Translations under genes and position numbers: made by a program
Shown here: positions 10,764 through 20,721 of the stretch, one piece after another
How the letters are laid out: each line of letters starts with the position of its first letter
Numbering within the stretch: the stretch's first letter is position 1
Notes under the pieces: model-generated
The model's database searches: none
Told to the model about the DNA's origin: nothing
What the model saw: the letters and a program-made list of their open reading frames with translations, nothing else
Assembly: GCA_001579985.1 (NCBI GenBank)
Contig: LRSR01005689.1
Span: forward strand, 1-44,046
Origin: Hypsibius dujardini
Taxonomy: Eukaryota > Tardigrada > Eutardigrada > Parachela > Hypsibiidae
Direction: 5' to 3'
DNA length: 44,046 nucleotides

Positions 10764-11399
10764 ACCTGTGCCTGTGTCTGTGCCTGTGTCTGCTTATGTA
10801 TTTGTCTCGGTGTCTGTATCTGTGTCTGTATGTGTCTGTGTCTGTCTGTGGGTGTACTGGTGTCTTTAACTGTGTCTGTGTTTACGTGTGTTTCCAATCC
10901 GTATCGACTTCCCTTACCTCCGTAGTAAGGTACTCCCACACCGCCACCTTCACCTTCGCCCCCATCCCGTAATTGTCCAGGCTTTCGAATAGGGGCAATC
11001 CTTTGGTTAGCTAAAATATAAAGCTATTTGAAGGGGTGTATATGATTGATTGCCTCGACTACCCACGGCAGTTGCTTACCTCTGTTTATGGAGTGCGGAA
11101 GGGCCGGACGGGTATCTGGTTTTAGGGAATTGTCTAAAGGGTAGTCCACACCAGTAGGCACAAAAATCAAAAAATGAATTTGTGTATTCTACGAAAAACT
11201 TACGGAAAGCATCTGACAATATAGGAGGTGTTGGGGGCAAGGTTCCCGACTGAATAATATCACGGGTATTAGCAGTGGACAGTTGCGGCGATGAAGGTGC
11301 ATTTTGATGAGCACTGGGATGTGAGTTTGAGGAAGTGGAGAAACTGATGATTAGTACGACAGTAAGACAAAATGTCTGCGATCTCCAGATCGCCGCCAT
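10188..11399 (-). CDS. Secreted RDGG-family protein with Gln/Pro-rich tail, 4 exons
   Basis: Exons in transcription order: 11399-11204, 11133-11080, 11010-10918, 10525-10188; 226 residues, all phases consistent. Residues 1-26 form a signal peptide. The next 60 are Ser/Pro/Thr-rich. Exon 3 encodes PGQLRDGG followed by a Gly/Glu run, then VPYYGG and PYLINSM across the last junction. This module is shared with the genes at 20722-22064 (GRLRDGG...YYNPMPLL) and 16592-19758 (TRRDGGG...LFGFNGLL), with the same phase-1 junction. The last exon holds an Ala/Gln tract, a pure Gln run and a PPRPPPARP-type proline stretch, and ends YPYYGYED. Unlike its paralogues it has no separate EWDGD exon. Function unknown; a structural extracellular protein or a peptide precursor are both possible. 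Confidence 0.75.
10382..10410 (-). repeat. CAG/CAA codon repeat encoding poly-glutamine
   Basis: On the plus strand this reads as GCTGTT/GCTGCT units. It codes for about eleven consecutive Gln in the last exon of the secreted gene at 10188-11399 and continues as broken QY and QA tracts on both sides. It is likely length-polymorphic. Confidence 0.8.
10620..10885 (+). repeat. TGTGTC/TGTGCC hexanucleotide array in an intron
   Basis: A block of hexamers switches between TGTGTC and TGTGCC, with a clean TGTGCC core at 10719-10760. It fills most of the last intron (10526-10917) of the minus-strand secreted gene. Open frames through it on either strand (Cys-Val or Gln-Thr repeats) are products of the repeat. 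Confidence 0.9.
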
Positions 11400-12000
11400 A
11401 GTAGTTCAGCTTCTGGCGGAAACCCATCTGGCAGGCAAAACGGGTGTGCCTGTGAGTTCAACCACTGTCGTGTATGCAGCTCACGTCGTGTCCAGTTGAT
11501 TCGCCCCGGTACACGTCGCTTAACGATGGTGGCTTCGTGGGGTGTTTTTTTTTCAAGGTTTTGTCGAGTGGAGAAATGTGCCCCGGACTGCTGTTTTTTT
11601 TCTAGAAAAGGATGTGCTCGTTGTGCGCTTTCGTTCGTTTAATGCGACGTCGCCGAACGTGCCGACTTGCCTCTAACTGCGTGTAAGTCGTCTCGAGAAG
11701 CGATGGCATGTTCTGCGAGCAATATGGCATACTATGTATATCCTTTTATGTATTGCGGTATACATGCTGATTTAATGGATCCATCTTATGAATGATACTT
11801 TTTTCGCCTGCTTTCATTCAATAATCGTGTCAGTGCGTATACGCACAATAGTATCTTGTAAAAGGAGTAAAAAAAGCAACAAAAAAGCCAAGCTAACTCT
11901 TGACAAAACAGAAATATGTCATCCAGCTCAAGGATAAGTGCGCAGTGAGCAAGACGCATTTCCTTTCTAGATTTCAATTCAATTCTTTGTCTCAATTACT
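11400..12000. other. Upstream region of the 10188-11399 gene
   Basis: This is about 600 bp without a supported gene, and it should contain the minus-strand promoter. I see no TATA box at a clear distance from 11399. The 69-codon frame at 11786-11995 has no recognisable feature. Confidence 0.45.
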
Positions 12001-12216
12001 CTAAAGAACTCTCCTCCCCATTTGCTGTTCCACTCGCTTGGCGATATTGGTCATAAGTCTCTTGGCTTCCGGTCCCCAAGGTCCGAAGATTTCAACACCC
12101 AACGGAACGAACAACACCCGGTCCACGATATGTCGATACCTAATGATCTTATCCTTTTCCGCTTCTGACGCAGCTTCTCCGCTTCTCATATTGTATGAAA
12201 TTTTACTCAGACGCAA
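12001..12216 (-). pseudogene. Relic of a reverse-transcriptase-type retroelement ORF, C-terminal part
   Basis: A 71-codon frame contains VPLGVEIFGPWGPEAKRL, preceded by a short RYRHIVDR segment and followed by NIAKRVEQQMG. The pattern of Val-Pro-x-x-Val-Glu-x-x-Gly-x-x-Gly-Pro-x-Ala is the tail commonly seen after reverse-transcriptase domains in animal non-LTR-like elements. The catalytic part is absent, there is no signal peptide, and it ends in a stop, so I read it as a truncated insertion. Recognition rests on memory of the motif, not a search. Confidence 0.45.
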
Positions 12217-12429
12217 AGGGTATAAATGCGTGCCGTCTTTTCCTATCCTCTTGTGTTTTGTGGTCTGATTGTTTATGAATGGTCCCGAGACGTCTGTCGA
12301 ACAATAAAATATGGAACAACAGACAAAATAGAGTTATATCAAAGGCGTGCGAGGCAGTTATTTGCATATATCACTGGGGTCTACCCGTAAATATAGCCAT
12401 TAAAAGTTTAGGAACACAATCACAAGCGT

Positions 12430-13945
12430 TCACGTTGGATTCAACAGAATCTCCTTGACTTCCTCGTCCGTCAAAGAGTTCAAAAAATTCAGTCGCTTCA
12501 GAGCTTTTGCTCGTTCTGCTGCTGTCTTGTTCTTCATTAGCCTCGCTATACCCGCTGCCATCTTGTCTGAACCTCTTTTTGACGTCACTGAGGTCCTCGT
12601 CCGCCGTCTTCGGGTCGTCGGACCATGAGACCCGGTATCTCTTGGGATACTTCGACCAGCTGGAGCTGCAAAAATCGATAAAAATAAAGATAAAATGTCT
12701 CCCTTTCCGGTCGCAGAAAGATGTTCATTACCCATTGGTTCGACGTCTTCGTAGTCGCTGAGAATCTGGATGGTCGTCGTGTGAATGCGACGTGTCGTTG
12801 ATCGGGTCGTCGTTGTATGAGGCTGTATTGGTGCGACGGCCTCTTCTGGGTCGCTCAAAATCTGCGCCGTGCTTCTTCGGTGAGTGGTCGAAGTGTGGGT
12901 CCTCCGCGTGGACGGCCTCTCCGTCAACGCCTGAACAACCTCCTCGCAATCGCTCAAAATCTCAGCCAGAGTGGTTGCCGCTGTTGTCGAGAACCTGGCG
13001 AGCTCGTTCGCACTCGCACAAGGGTCCGTCGAGCTGTAGTCCGACGATTTTACCGTTGAACTGTTCATCTTCTGCGGTTTTACTTTCGTGCTTGCTACTG
13101 TCGAAGGGGTCGACGGTTCCGCGCCCGGTTCGAGCGGTGGTTCGGGTGTTATTTCTGCTGTAGTCGTGGTCTTCTGTTTCGGCGTGGATTCTACCGTCGT
13201 CATAGTTGTGGCGTCAGTGGTCGTCGTCGTTTCCGCACTCGTAGTTGGAGCATCCGAAACTTTTGTGGAATCCTCCATCGTGTCTCCGCAACCGTCTCCT
13301 CGGAATTCTCCACAGTTCGTCCCATCAAAGGGTCGGATCTCTGGAACCACAGCCGAAGGTTCGTGGTTGTACACGACGACCCGTTGCCGGGTGGTCTTCC
13401 GAGTGGGAATTCTCGTCGTCACCCTCCGACGAGTTGTGGCCCTCCGTTTCAGGGTCGGGTGTCTTACCAAATCGCCTGATTTCTCTAGAACATCGACGGA
13501 CAATACCGGACGAGGGTCTCGTGTTGAGGCAACCGTGGTAGACTTCATAGTGGATATCACAGGTTTCTTTTCAGTCGGCTTGGTCGGAACAGGCTTCCGG
13601 GTCGTCATTGTGGTGAGGGCGATGGGCTTACCCGTCGGTTGACTCGGCTTCGTGACCGTGATCCTCTTTGAGAAGATTTCTGGAGGTGTGCTCGTTCCGT
13701 TGGCCCGAAGCGTGGAAGCTGTTGTCTCTACTGCTTTCGTGGTTGATTGTGTCGTTTTGGATGTGATTGATGTCCCAAATTTTGGCTAGAAAATTTTAAA
13801 CAAAAAATAATCATAAGCTCAAAGAGTTTTCGGACCAGGCTCTTACGTTGACTGCTGCGAGGGGAATTCCTTCGGTGATCAGGACGTGGTGTAGTAAGAT
13901 GAGTCCATGGAGTAGCAGCAGCAGCTGGGGTCTGAGATGCTTCAT
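12430..13945 (-). CDS. Secreted Thr-rich mucin-like protein with ILSD repeats, 3 exons
   Basis: Exons: 13945-13847, 13785-12732, 12665-12430; 462 residues. Residues 1-26 make a strong Leu-rich signal peptide. The body is dominated by Thr/Ser/Pro with many Arg-Arg and Lys-Arg pairs, typical of an O-glycosylated extracellular protein that might be processed. Three copies of an ILSDxE(E/D)xV motif, spaced by R-x-H-T-x-T-T segments, occur near 12950, 12855 and 12760. A small cysteine-bearing patch (NCGEFRGDGCG) lies mid-protein. The C-terminus is a charged, non-Thr segment with LTDEEVKEILLNPT, possibly helical. The second intron is 66 bp, a multiple of three and free of stops, so the retained form would add 22 residues. 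It sits in the middle of the RDGG/EWDGD secreted cluster but lacks those modules. Function unknown. Confidence 0.75.
12752..12966 (-). repeat. Three coding repeats of the ILSD motif
   Basis: Three copies of a short coding unit centred on Ile-Leu-Ser-Asp-x-Glu lie about 95 bp apart at 12945-12966, 12848-12869 and 12752-12773. Each is preceded by a Thr/Arg spacer containing R-x-H-T. The DNA is also similar between copies, which points to internal duplication of a roughly 32-codon unit. Confidence 0.7.
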
Positions 13946-15489
13946 GGTGCTGATGACGATGGAGAGGCGCGCACCCTGCAAGCGCGAGCAGAAACGTTTT
14001 TGCTCTCTGATGAGCGGACTCTTGTCGGTCACCACCACAACCGACACGGTCCTTGGGCTCGTGTGAAGAAGGGATGTTCCCGTGAAAGTCAGTCAAGGCT
14101 ATGTGATCAAGGCACTCTAGACCTCGTGCTGGACCCTCTTGCTAATCGGCCCTTTAAGCAAAATGAAGCACGAACTGCTGACGAAGCGTTGAAAAGGTCG
14201 GTGAACGGCCTGCGAGTAAGCTGGTTACGCATTTAGCAGAAATTAATTAGCAGGCTACTTGCGAAAGTGTGATTGAACATTTTTCTTCGTTCTACTCTTC
14301 TTCCTAATACAGTTTTTGGTATGTAAATAAAACTGCGAGGCCAGGAAGCTGTACCGTAGGTATACTAATGTAGTGCTGCCGGAAGAATACATGCAACTGA
14401 ACGATTCGTTGGGCTAACACCCTTTCCCAAAGCTGGAATTGAAACAGTTCAGGAAGCTCTTTATCTCAATAATAAAATACATACTAGTACATCCTTTTAC
14501 TGAAGTTTTATCCGCAGGCGTGTATAATCAGAGGCTCGTTTTGACCTCTTACAAGTCAGAATCAAGACCACGTCCTCATGGCAGGCTTAGGGGCAAAAAT
14601 GTATTTAGAATTGAATCGAAATTAGCCTTGTTATCCCTGATCATTCTCAAACTTGTGAGGGTGTCAGGGTCTGATTTTCAAGGGCCCTTTGCATTTTACC
14701 ACATTTTCAAAAAGTTCAGCTTTTTCATCAAAAATCTGGACAATCTTGAATGTTGTGCACCGCCCATTTGCAGTTCTTCATAGTGAGCTGATACTGTACC
14801 CCAATAGACTTCGAATCTGAGGGAAAAAATGCATTTTTTTAAATGTTTTGAACTCCCAGGTGAACTCCCAGGGGGAGGGGGAAGACCTGGAAATTAGACC
14901 CTCCAGACCGCCTCAAGTTATTCGTGCAAGATTCCGGAGAGAACTTAAAACTTTTATGCTGTTTATTTTGAACACTCCTCTGTGTGTAAAAGTGGCTAAA
15001 AAATAGCAAAAAATATCAGCCAATCATCCAACACCTCAGCTTCGAAACTTCAAACAAAACTGGGAAATAAAAACTAAAATGAAATAATGAAAAACTTGTT
15101 TACTAAAACGATAGCAGGCATCATCTTGGTTTGGTTTCTAACTTCAGGGGTGAGATTAGATCAATGTTGACCCGCGAATGTTGGCACGGTTATTACGATC
15201 TTTTATTGTACCTATTCTTTCTCATTGTTCATGAAAACATCGGAATTAGAATCGCCCATTTTTTTGCCTGCGCATTTATTACCGCACTCTTCATCGATAG
15301 AAATATTGTACCAGACAATCCGTTTAGAAAAGATCACGTCAAGAATTAAATTGTCCCGTACAAAAGCCTCGCAGAATAAATAACGAAAGTGTGATTTACG
15401 GAGAAAATCATTCGGGAAGAAGAAAGGCCGTTTTCGCAATAGGGCAAAACGATGATTCGGAAAAGCCAGTTGCGGAGGAGTGGACAGCG
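13946..15489. other. Gene-poor spacer upstream of the mucin-like gene
   Basis: This is about 1.5 kb with no supported exon. The 114-codon plus-strand frame at 14439-14783 has no signal peptide, domain or splice context. Two TTTATT sites (15203 and 15275) are candidate polyadenylation signals for the gene ending at 15490. Confidence 0.5.
15275..15280 (-). terminator. Candidate polyadenylation signal (minus strand)
   Basis: TTTATT on the plus strand, AATAAA on the coding strand, 210 bp after the stop of the 15490-15980 gene. A second copy is at 15203. Confidence 0.4.
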
Positions 15490-15980
15490 TTAGTCTCCAT
15501 CCCACTCGTCGGACCTGTAAAACCATGCAAAGTGAGACCATTGACCATCTCGTGATGACTGACCCACGTTTCCAAGCACTTACTGTCGATTTATGGTCTT
15601 TTGGAACATTGGCAACTATAAAACAAGCGCAGGAGTAAAAAAAAAGTTAATTAATGATCGACGCTAATTGAATTTCCCCATTTCTAAAGCTCAACTTACA
15701 AAGTGTTTTAGCCGTTCCTTCTCCAACGCTGCGGCCTCGTCTTCTGCCGTGTTGACCCGACCGTTGCCCCTGCCGTTGTTGCCACCGTAATTGTTATTGT
15801 TCCCGCCATTGCCCCAGCCGTTGTCATTCCCGTAAGGTGCAGCCCAGGCAGCCTGTTGACCGAAAAGCTAAAATTTAACATTAACCAAAGTAAGGGCAAA
15901 AAACTATTTCCCGCTTTTACCGTAAACAACACCGCGAACAGCAGCGAGAAGACGATCAACACTTTCATGGCAGTCTCCAT
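15490..15980 (-). CDS. Small secreted Gly/Asn-rich protein ending EWDGD, 4 exons
   Basis: Exons: 15980-15921, 15867-15700, 15615-15584, 15514-15490; 94 residues (90 if the second ATG, at 15968, is used). A hydrophobic N-terminus (MKVLIVFSLLFAVLFT) is a clear signal peptide. The next exon has a Gly/Asn/Trp-rich stretch with repeated NGWGN and NNGRGNG and a helical EDEAAALEKERLKHF end. A 32-nt exon encodes LPMFQKTINR and a 25-nt exon encodes SDEWDGD and the stop. The last two exons match the ends of the genes at 16592-19758 (MPLF... SGEWDGD) and 20722-22064 (MPMY... SGEWDGD) in sequence, length of the final exon and phase. It lacks the RDGG exon. Function unknown; a precursor of a small extracellular peptide or a structural protein could fit. 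Confidence 0.75.
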
Positions 15981-16168
15981 AATATATATTGGATGAGAGG
16001 AGGCTATCCGGTGATTAAGGGTGAAAATATCATGAATGAGAGTCGCGGTCTGGACGCACTTCCTACGTATTTCAAGGCTGCAAGACCTCAAGGGGTAATG
16101 AACACAACAGTATGGAGGCTGCAGTCTTCTTCTCGGAAGAAACGTGTCACGATCGCATCCGGCTTTGC

Positions 16169-16191
16169 TGTGTGTGTGTGTGTGTGTGTGT
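16169..16191 (+). repeat. (TG)n microsatellite
   Basis: About eleven TG units upstream of the 15490-15980 gene. Confidence 0.8.
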
Positions 16192-16209
16192 TGAATTTGG
16201 GTGAGTTTT

Positions 16210-16215
16210 TTTATT
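16210..16215 (-). terminator. Candidate polyadenylation signal (minus strand)
   Basis: AATAAA on the minus strand, 377 bp downstream of the stop codon of the 16592-19758 gene. It is the first such hexamer I see in that spacer. Confidence 0.35.
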
Positions 16216-16548
16216 GTTCACTCAGCATTCCACATCCCTCATCGAACGTGACTTTTGTCTGTTAACGTTGTTTTGGCTTCGTAAGGGATTATATTCTTGT
16301 ACTTAATACGGAATACGACGCGCAAATCGGAAACGTAAAAACCGAACAGCTGACCAACTTCAAGGCCGGACATGCGAGAGAATAGTATATCTTTGGGCGA
16401 ACAGAAAAGTGCTGAATATTTTAATTACTCATAAGTCTCTCTGTCAGTCAGGCTGTCTCTGCAGAATGCAATCCCGATTAATCGGACGGGAGAATATGTT
16501 GAGTTGTTGGCTGTTGAAATACCCTCAAGAGCATTAGCGTCTTCGCCA

Positions 16549-16605
16549 TTCCTTCAGTCACCGTCCCTTCCTTCAGTCACCGTCCCTTCCTTCAGTCACC
16601 GTCCC
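16549..16605 (-). repeat. 19-bp direct repeat, three copies, across a stop codon
   Basis: Three head-to-tail copies of TTCCTTCAGTCACCGTCCC (plus strand) at 16549-16567, 16568-16586 and 16587-16605. The third copy contains the last codons and stop of the EWDGD exon; the other two fall in the 3' UTR, in shifted frames. Confidence 0.9.
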
Positions 16606-19600
16606 ATTCTCCGGAACTGCAACAAAGTTAAAGTTATTGTGACATAAACATTTCTGAGGTGGAGGGGGGATTGCCTTTCGTTGGGGATGAAATCGTCTTT
16701 GTGTTCACTTTACTTCTCAATTTTGTATATCCATCTTTGACGTTTTCGTATTAATAGTGAAACACAATCGAAAATATTTTGAAGAAAAGTAAGTTCTGAC
16801 TGGTAGATTACTTGGACCTGGTAATAAATCTTCGTTATATAGTGTATTATACTTACTTGCATTACGTTAAACGAAAATGCACCGTTTTAGATTCATAAAG
16901 ATTCCAACGCTAACAGCCTCAGTATCCGTACCATTCGATATAATAGTGCTAACGGCGTGGGGCGTGTTCCACTTCTTCATGTGGAAATATTTTCATGAAA
17001 CAGGAGAAGGAACAATTTTTGTATTCAAAATAAACCGCGCCTTTAAAGATCAGCTGAATAAATGTGCGACTGATCATTACTGTGATATCTTGAGTACCAA
17101 ATTGAACCACATGGTGGTTTACATTTTATGTAACAAATCATCTACAATATTATATTATTAAATTGTTATTATCATTGTGCAAGTATTGTACATTATTATT
17201 ATAAACTATTGTGTGATATCGTACTATTAAATGACCTATTAAATTATAGCTGATTGATGTAATAATAATTCCACAACTAAAGAATGATTGCACGTGCGTG
17301 GTGAGGATCCTGTACATACCTGCCTCCGCTTCCCATGGTGCTCATTGTGAAGAGAGGCATCTGAAAAGTAATATTTTTAGAGTTCTCGATGAATAGAATA
17401 AATTTCAAGAGCTTTTTTTGCAGAAGGTTTAATACCATCGCAATTAACATGGCGGTAGTCATGGGTCGGAATCCCGGCGTGGACGATGCCGGGGTGTTAT
17501 GGTTGGGTGGTATCGAGGGTCCCGTTCCTGATCCTCCTCCATCGCCCGAGCCCATAAAGGAACCCTCCGGATCAGTCATGGGAACGGCTGGCGCTGACGG
17601 TGACGGTGCGGCTGCACCCGGTGGGGTTTGACCAAGGGAAGCGTCAGTGATCGTGCCACCATCGCCGGATGGAGCAGGTTCTCTGCCGGGACCCGGTCTG
17701 CTTAGTACTTGTTGCCATAAATTTAGGAGGAGGTAGTTCTGCAGTAGTCCGTTGAATCCAAATAAGCCCCCACCACCTTGACAAATATGCCACCAGAGAT
17801 GAGCACAATACACTTTCGTAATTTAACCTCATTAAAATGAAATGAAAATGTGACACAAAATAATTCTAAATTCACAAATTTTAACTTATTTAAAAAGCGG
17901 TATTTGTTTTTAATTGTCAAAAACTATTTTTATCCATTTTATAAATAATGTGAAATTAATTTCCATAAGAGTAATATAAAATACATTTCGGTAGGAAAGT
18001 AATACTAAAGACGAATTTAGAAAAATTGCTTTTTTTATCAAATTCCAATTTTTGGACTTAATAAAGTATCGCAATTATTTCCGACGGAAGCATAATCTAG
18101 GGGACATGGGTGTAAGTATTTATTCCCCAATGGCATCATTGATACCGGCGAGGAACGCCAGCCGAGGAGAGGTCACAAATCCAAAGATACAAAAAAAGTT
18201 TGGACGGCTTTTCAGAACAAGGCAGTAAAAACATCGAAGTGAAAGAAGGAAGCTGTAAAGACTCAATGACAAACAATACTATTTATAGTTGCGCCGGATC
18301 GTACGCAGGCAATGCGAAAGATCCAACGAACTCACGACAACTAAATGGCGTGGTCCGGCAAGATCGAATACAAAGAAGTCGTCAATACAAGCAGATTTAG
18401 GGAGCTAATCTTCTTGTTAAATGTTTTTCCTCCCGAAACAGCTAGCCGAAATATGGTTACAGACGACAATGGTTACATTTACTGTCTTAAATACCGTTCC
18501 ATATTGCGTTAATTATATACATATATATAATATATTAAGTCCGAGAAGTAAAAGAATGACAAAACTGAGTACCATTTATGACACCAATTTTACTGGGACT
18601 TTCAAGGTTTTTCAGAGTAAGCTTAGAAAGTCTGAAAATGGAGAAAATCTTGTCGATTTCATTAGTTTTGTTAAGCACAGAATTTAAAAACACATTGTGT
18701 TGGTAAAGGACAAGTATAGTGTCAATTGACCACTGGTCAGTCGTTTTTGAAGTCAAAGTATTTTCCTCATTATGAATTTTATTGGTCCAATTACTCAGCG
18801 ATATGAGCTCTGTTCCAGGTGAGAAGGGTGACGGTTCAATTCCCGGACGAGTACCTTTTTCATCTTTTTCTCACCGGAGGCCGACTGGTTATGCCAAATG
18901 ATACTAAATCATTTTGTGATGAAGGAGGGAGCATTTGGGAAAGACTGACCAATCGTCAACTAAACGCGGCTCAGTCCATAATTGTAGCTGTTTTTGCATC
19001 CAATTTTGGGACGCAGTTATGGGTTCATTTGGTATGGACAAAAAGATAGACCGCTGAATTGTAAGGTACTGTAGTACCGTTTCGAAAACCATAATTATTT
19101 CAATTAAGGTTTGAATTACTGTCATTTTTTCGCCAGGGATATACTGTGTCAGCAACATTATCTGCTTGGATAAGAATGCCACGCGATGCCCACCATAAAC
19201 AGGTATTTTTTTTATTAAACGCTAAACATATTTTAGCCAAACAATACAAAGCAAGATACTGTCGTAATTTTTGGGACGAATTTTCCTCTGCAAAAATGGC
19301 ATCGAAATTTTTCTTTATTTGCCAATAAAATTGGTCAAGTAGGAATGGAAAGATGAGCAAACTTTCTATCCCCTCCTCGGTTACAAATTAGAACTATTAA
19401 ATTGTCTGAATTCTCCATTTTGGTTGAGCTGCGTGAAATGAGAAAAGACGTACCATGGCTGCTGCCGCCACCGTCGCGTCTGGTACCCACCAGAAAATCC
19501 GGCATGTGCTGCAGCTGGCACGTTTCAATACTCGTGCAATTACCAGCGGTGAGATTTGAAAGACTTATGGACAGGATTGGTACAGGACCTGCAAGGCTAA

Positions 19601-19758
19601 GTGCCGCCTGAAGACCGAAATACATGTTCCCTTTAGTCGTGACTGAACAAACGGATAAGTTCTCAAGGTACCAAGTAACTTACCCATGTCAGTACTTGCC
19701 CAAATATCACAGTCAATAAGTCAAAATTCACGCCAATTATCCGTCGCAACGTAGTCAT
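16592..19758 (-). CDS. Secreted RDGG/EWDGD-family protein, 5 exons
   Basis: Exons: 19758-19684, 19607-19454, 17776-17436, 17360-17320, 16616-16592; 211 residues. Exon 1 is 75 nt and encodes a hydrophobic leader (MTTLRRIIGVNFDLLTVIFG), the same length as exon 1 of the neighbour at 20722-22064. Exon 2 ends in TRRDGGGSSHG. Exon 3 begins GGGLFGFNGLL, then carries a Pro/Gly/Ser/Ala-rich variable region and ends MTTAMLIAM. Exon 4 encodes MPLFTMSTMGSGG and the 25-nt exon 5 encodes SGEWDGD plus stop. Phases (0, 1, 0, 2) equal those of the last junctions of the 20722-22064 gene. Intron 2 is 1.68 kb and contains a dispersed repeat copy; intron 4 is 703 bp. The acceptor of exon 2 is less certain than the rest because a second AG lies 19 bp upstream. 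Function unknown. Confidence 0.75.
17655..17715. other. AT-rich spacer note: TTA/ATT-rich tract lies nearby at 17150-17280
   Basis: The 703-bp intron 4 (16617-17319) of the EWDGD gene is AT-rich, especially 17140-17280, and contains a 94-codon plus-strand frame (16877-17161) without recognisable features. I see no gene in it. Confidence 0.35.
18440..18830 (-). repeat. Dispersed repeat, copy B
   Basis: Inverted partner of 45-440. The match begins near 18440 (GCCGAAATATGG against CGTATTTCGG) and runs to about 18810. It lies within intron 2 of the EWDGD gene, so the element was presumably inserted there. Plus- and minus-strand frames in it are short and unsupported. Confidence 0.75.
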
Positions 19759-20721
19759 TTTTATTCGCAACACCACAACGCACAAAATATGGAGGTGTAG
19801 CTGTTGCTTACAAGAAGATGAATCTTAGAAACCCAGAAGAGAAATCTTTTGGGTCAATGCCTCTTTCCGGTACCGATGGCGAACTACGCTTCTTCATTAT
19901 CGTTAACGTAAACTCTTTCCCTGAAGCGTCAAACCAAAGCGATAACGGCAAAACTGGAACACGTTCAACGGTCGATCAAGTGTGTCCGTGGCCTGTCAGC
20001 GATCTTCGATAGGAACCTACGTGCTTTTTCGGCCAAAAGAACATCTAAAGTACTTGACAATCCTCTTGTCTCTAATTCAGTTGAGGCTATTTCTCAAACA
20101 CCGAGCAAGCTAACCGTTTTACACTCCACTTCGTTCCAATTTATGAGTTTATCCGAGACTCCCAGCGTTCCATTTGTGCTTGATGCCAACAGCTGCCAAA
20201 TTAATGGTTTGAAAATGACGATGCTAGCAAGTTAACATGATAGATTTTTTACATCGATTAATTGCTTAGGAAAACCGAATCATCAACTTTGTGCGGCAGG
20301 CACTTTGAACTTAAGGGAAGAGGAGAACACTCTTCTGATGGAAAACGATAGGGCTTCTTAGTTTGAATTCTTACGACGTGGTGACAATACCGGCTGAGAG
20401 AGGATTGCATTGTCTAGTCATTATGTAGAATGTGAACTCGCATTTAACAATCAGGTGACACAACAGCCTGTAAGATGAAACCGCGATCGCCAAAATCTTT
20501 AAAAAGTATTCAGGTTTGAAAATTGATTCGTGTTTTTTGAAGGCCCTACCGACTTTTGTCTTCTGACAATCGGAGTCGATCGCGTCACAGTCACAGACAA
20601 ATGAAACCATCACCACACATGCACGCAACTTTGCGTCTGTCAATCGAAACATGGAATCGATAATTCGCTCCTTGTCAAGGTAAACAAATTCCAACACAAC
20701 GCACCCGGTGACACTTTGTGT
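19759..20721. other. Spacer between two EWDGD genes
   Basis: This region should hold the promoter of the 16592-19758 gene and the 3' end of the 20722-22064 gene. The frames at 19818-20012 (+) and 20371-20697 (-) show no domain. No clear AATAAA for the upstream gene was found. Confidence 0.45.

Noticed and set aside
10607-10939. Frames with Gln-Thr and Cys-Val repeats of over 100 codons
   Set aside because: They translate the TGTGTC/TGTGCC array within an intron of the minus-strand secreted gene.
13088-13642. 184-codon plus-strand frame rich in Val and Ser
   Set aside because: It is the antisense shadow of the Thr-rich exon of the minus-strand mucin-like gene.
14439-14783. 114-codon plus-strand frame
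   Set aside because: No signal peptide, domain, splice context or paralogue; its composition looks like random AT-rich DNA.
18780-18860. Possible tRNA or tRNA-derived element with a B-box-like GGTTCAATTCC
   Set aside because: The T-stem does not pair fully, the acceptor stem does not close, and no convincing A box lies at the right distance.
19600-19640. Alternative exon 2 start for the 16592-19758 gene at the upstream AG (19626)
   Set aside because: That acceptor leads to an in-frame stop after about 22 codons, while the AG ending at 19608 keeps the frame into TRRDGGG.
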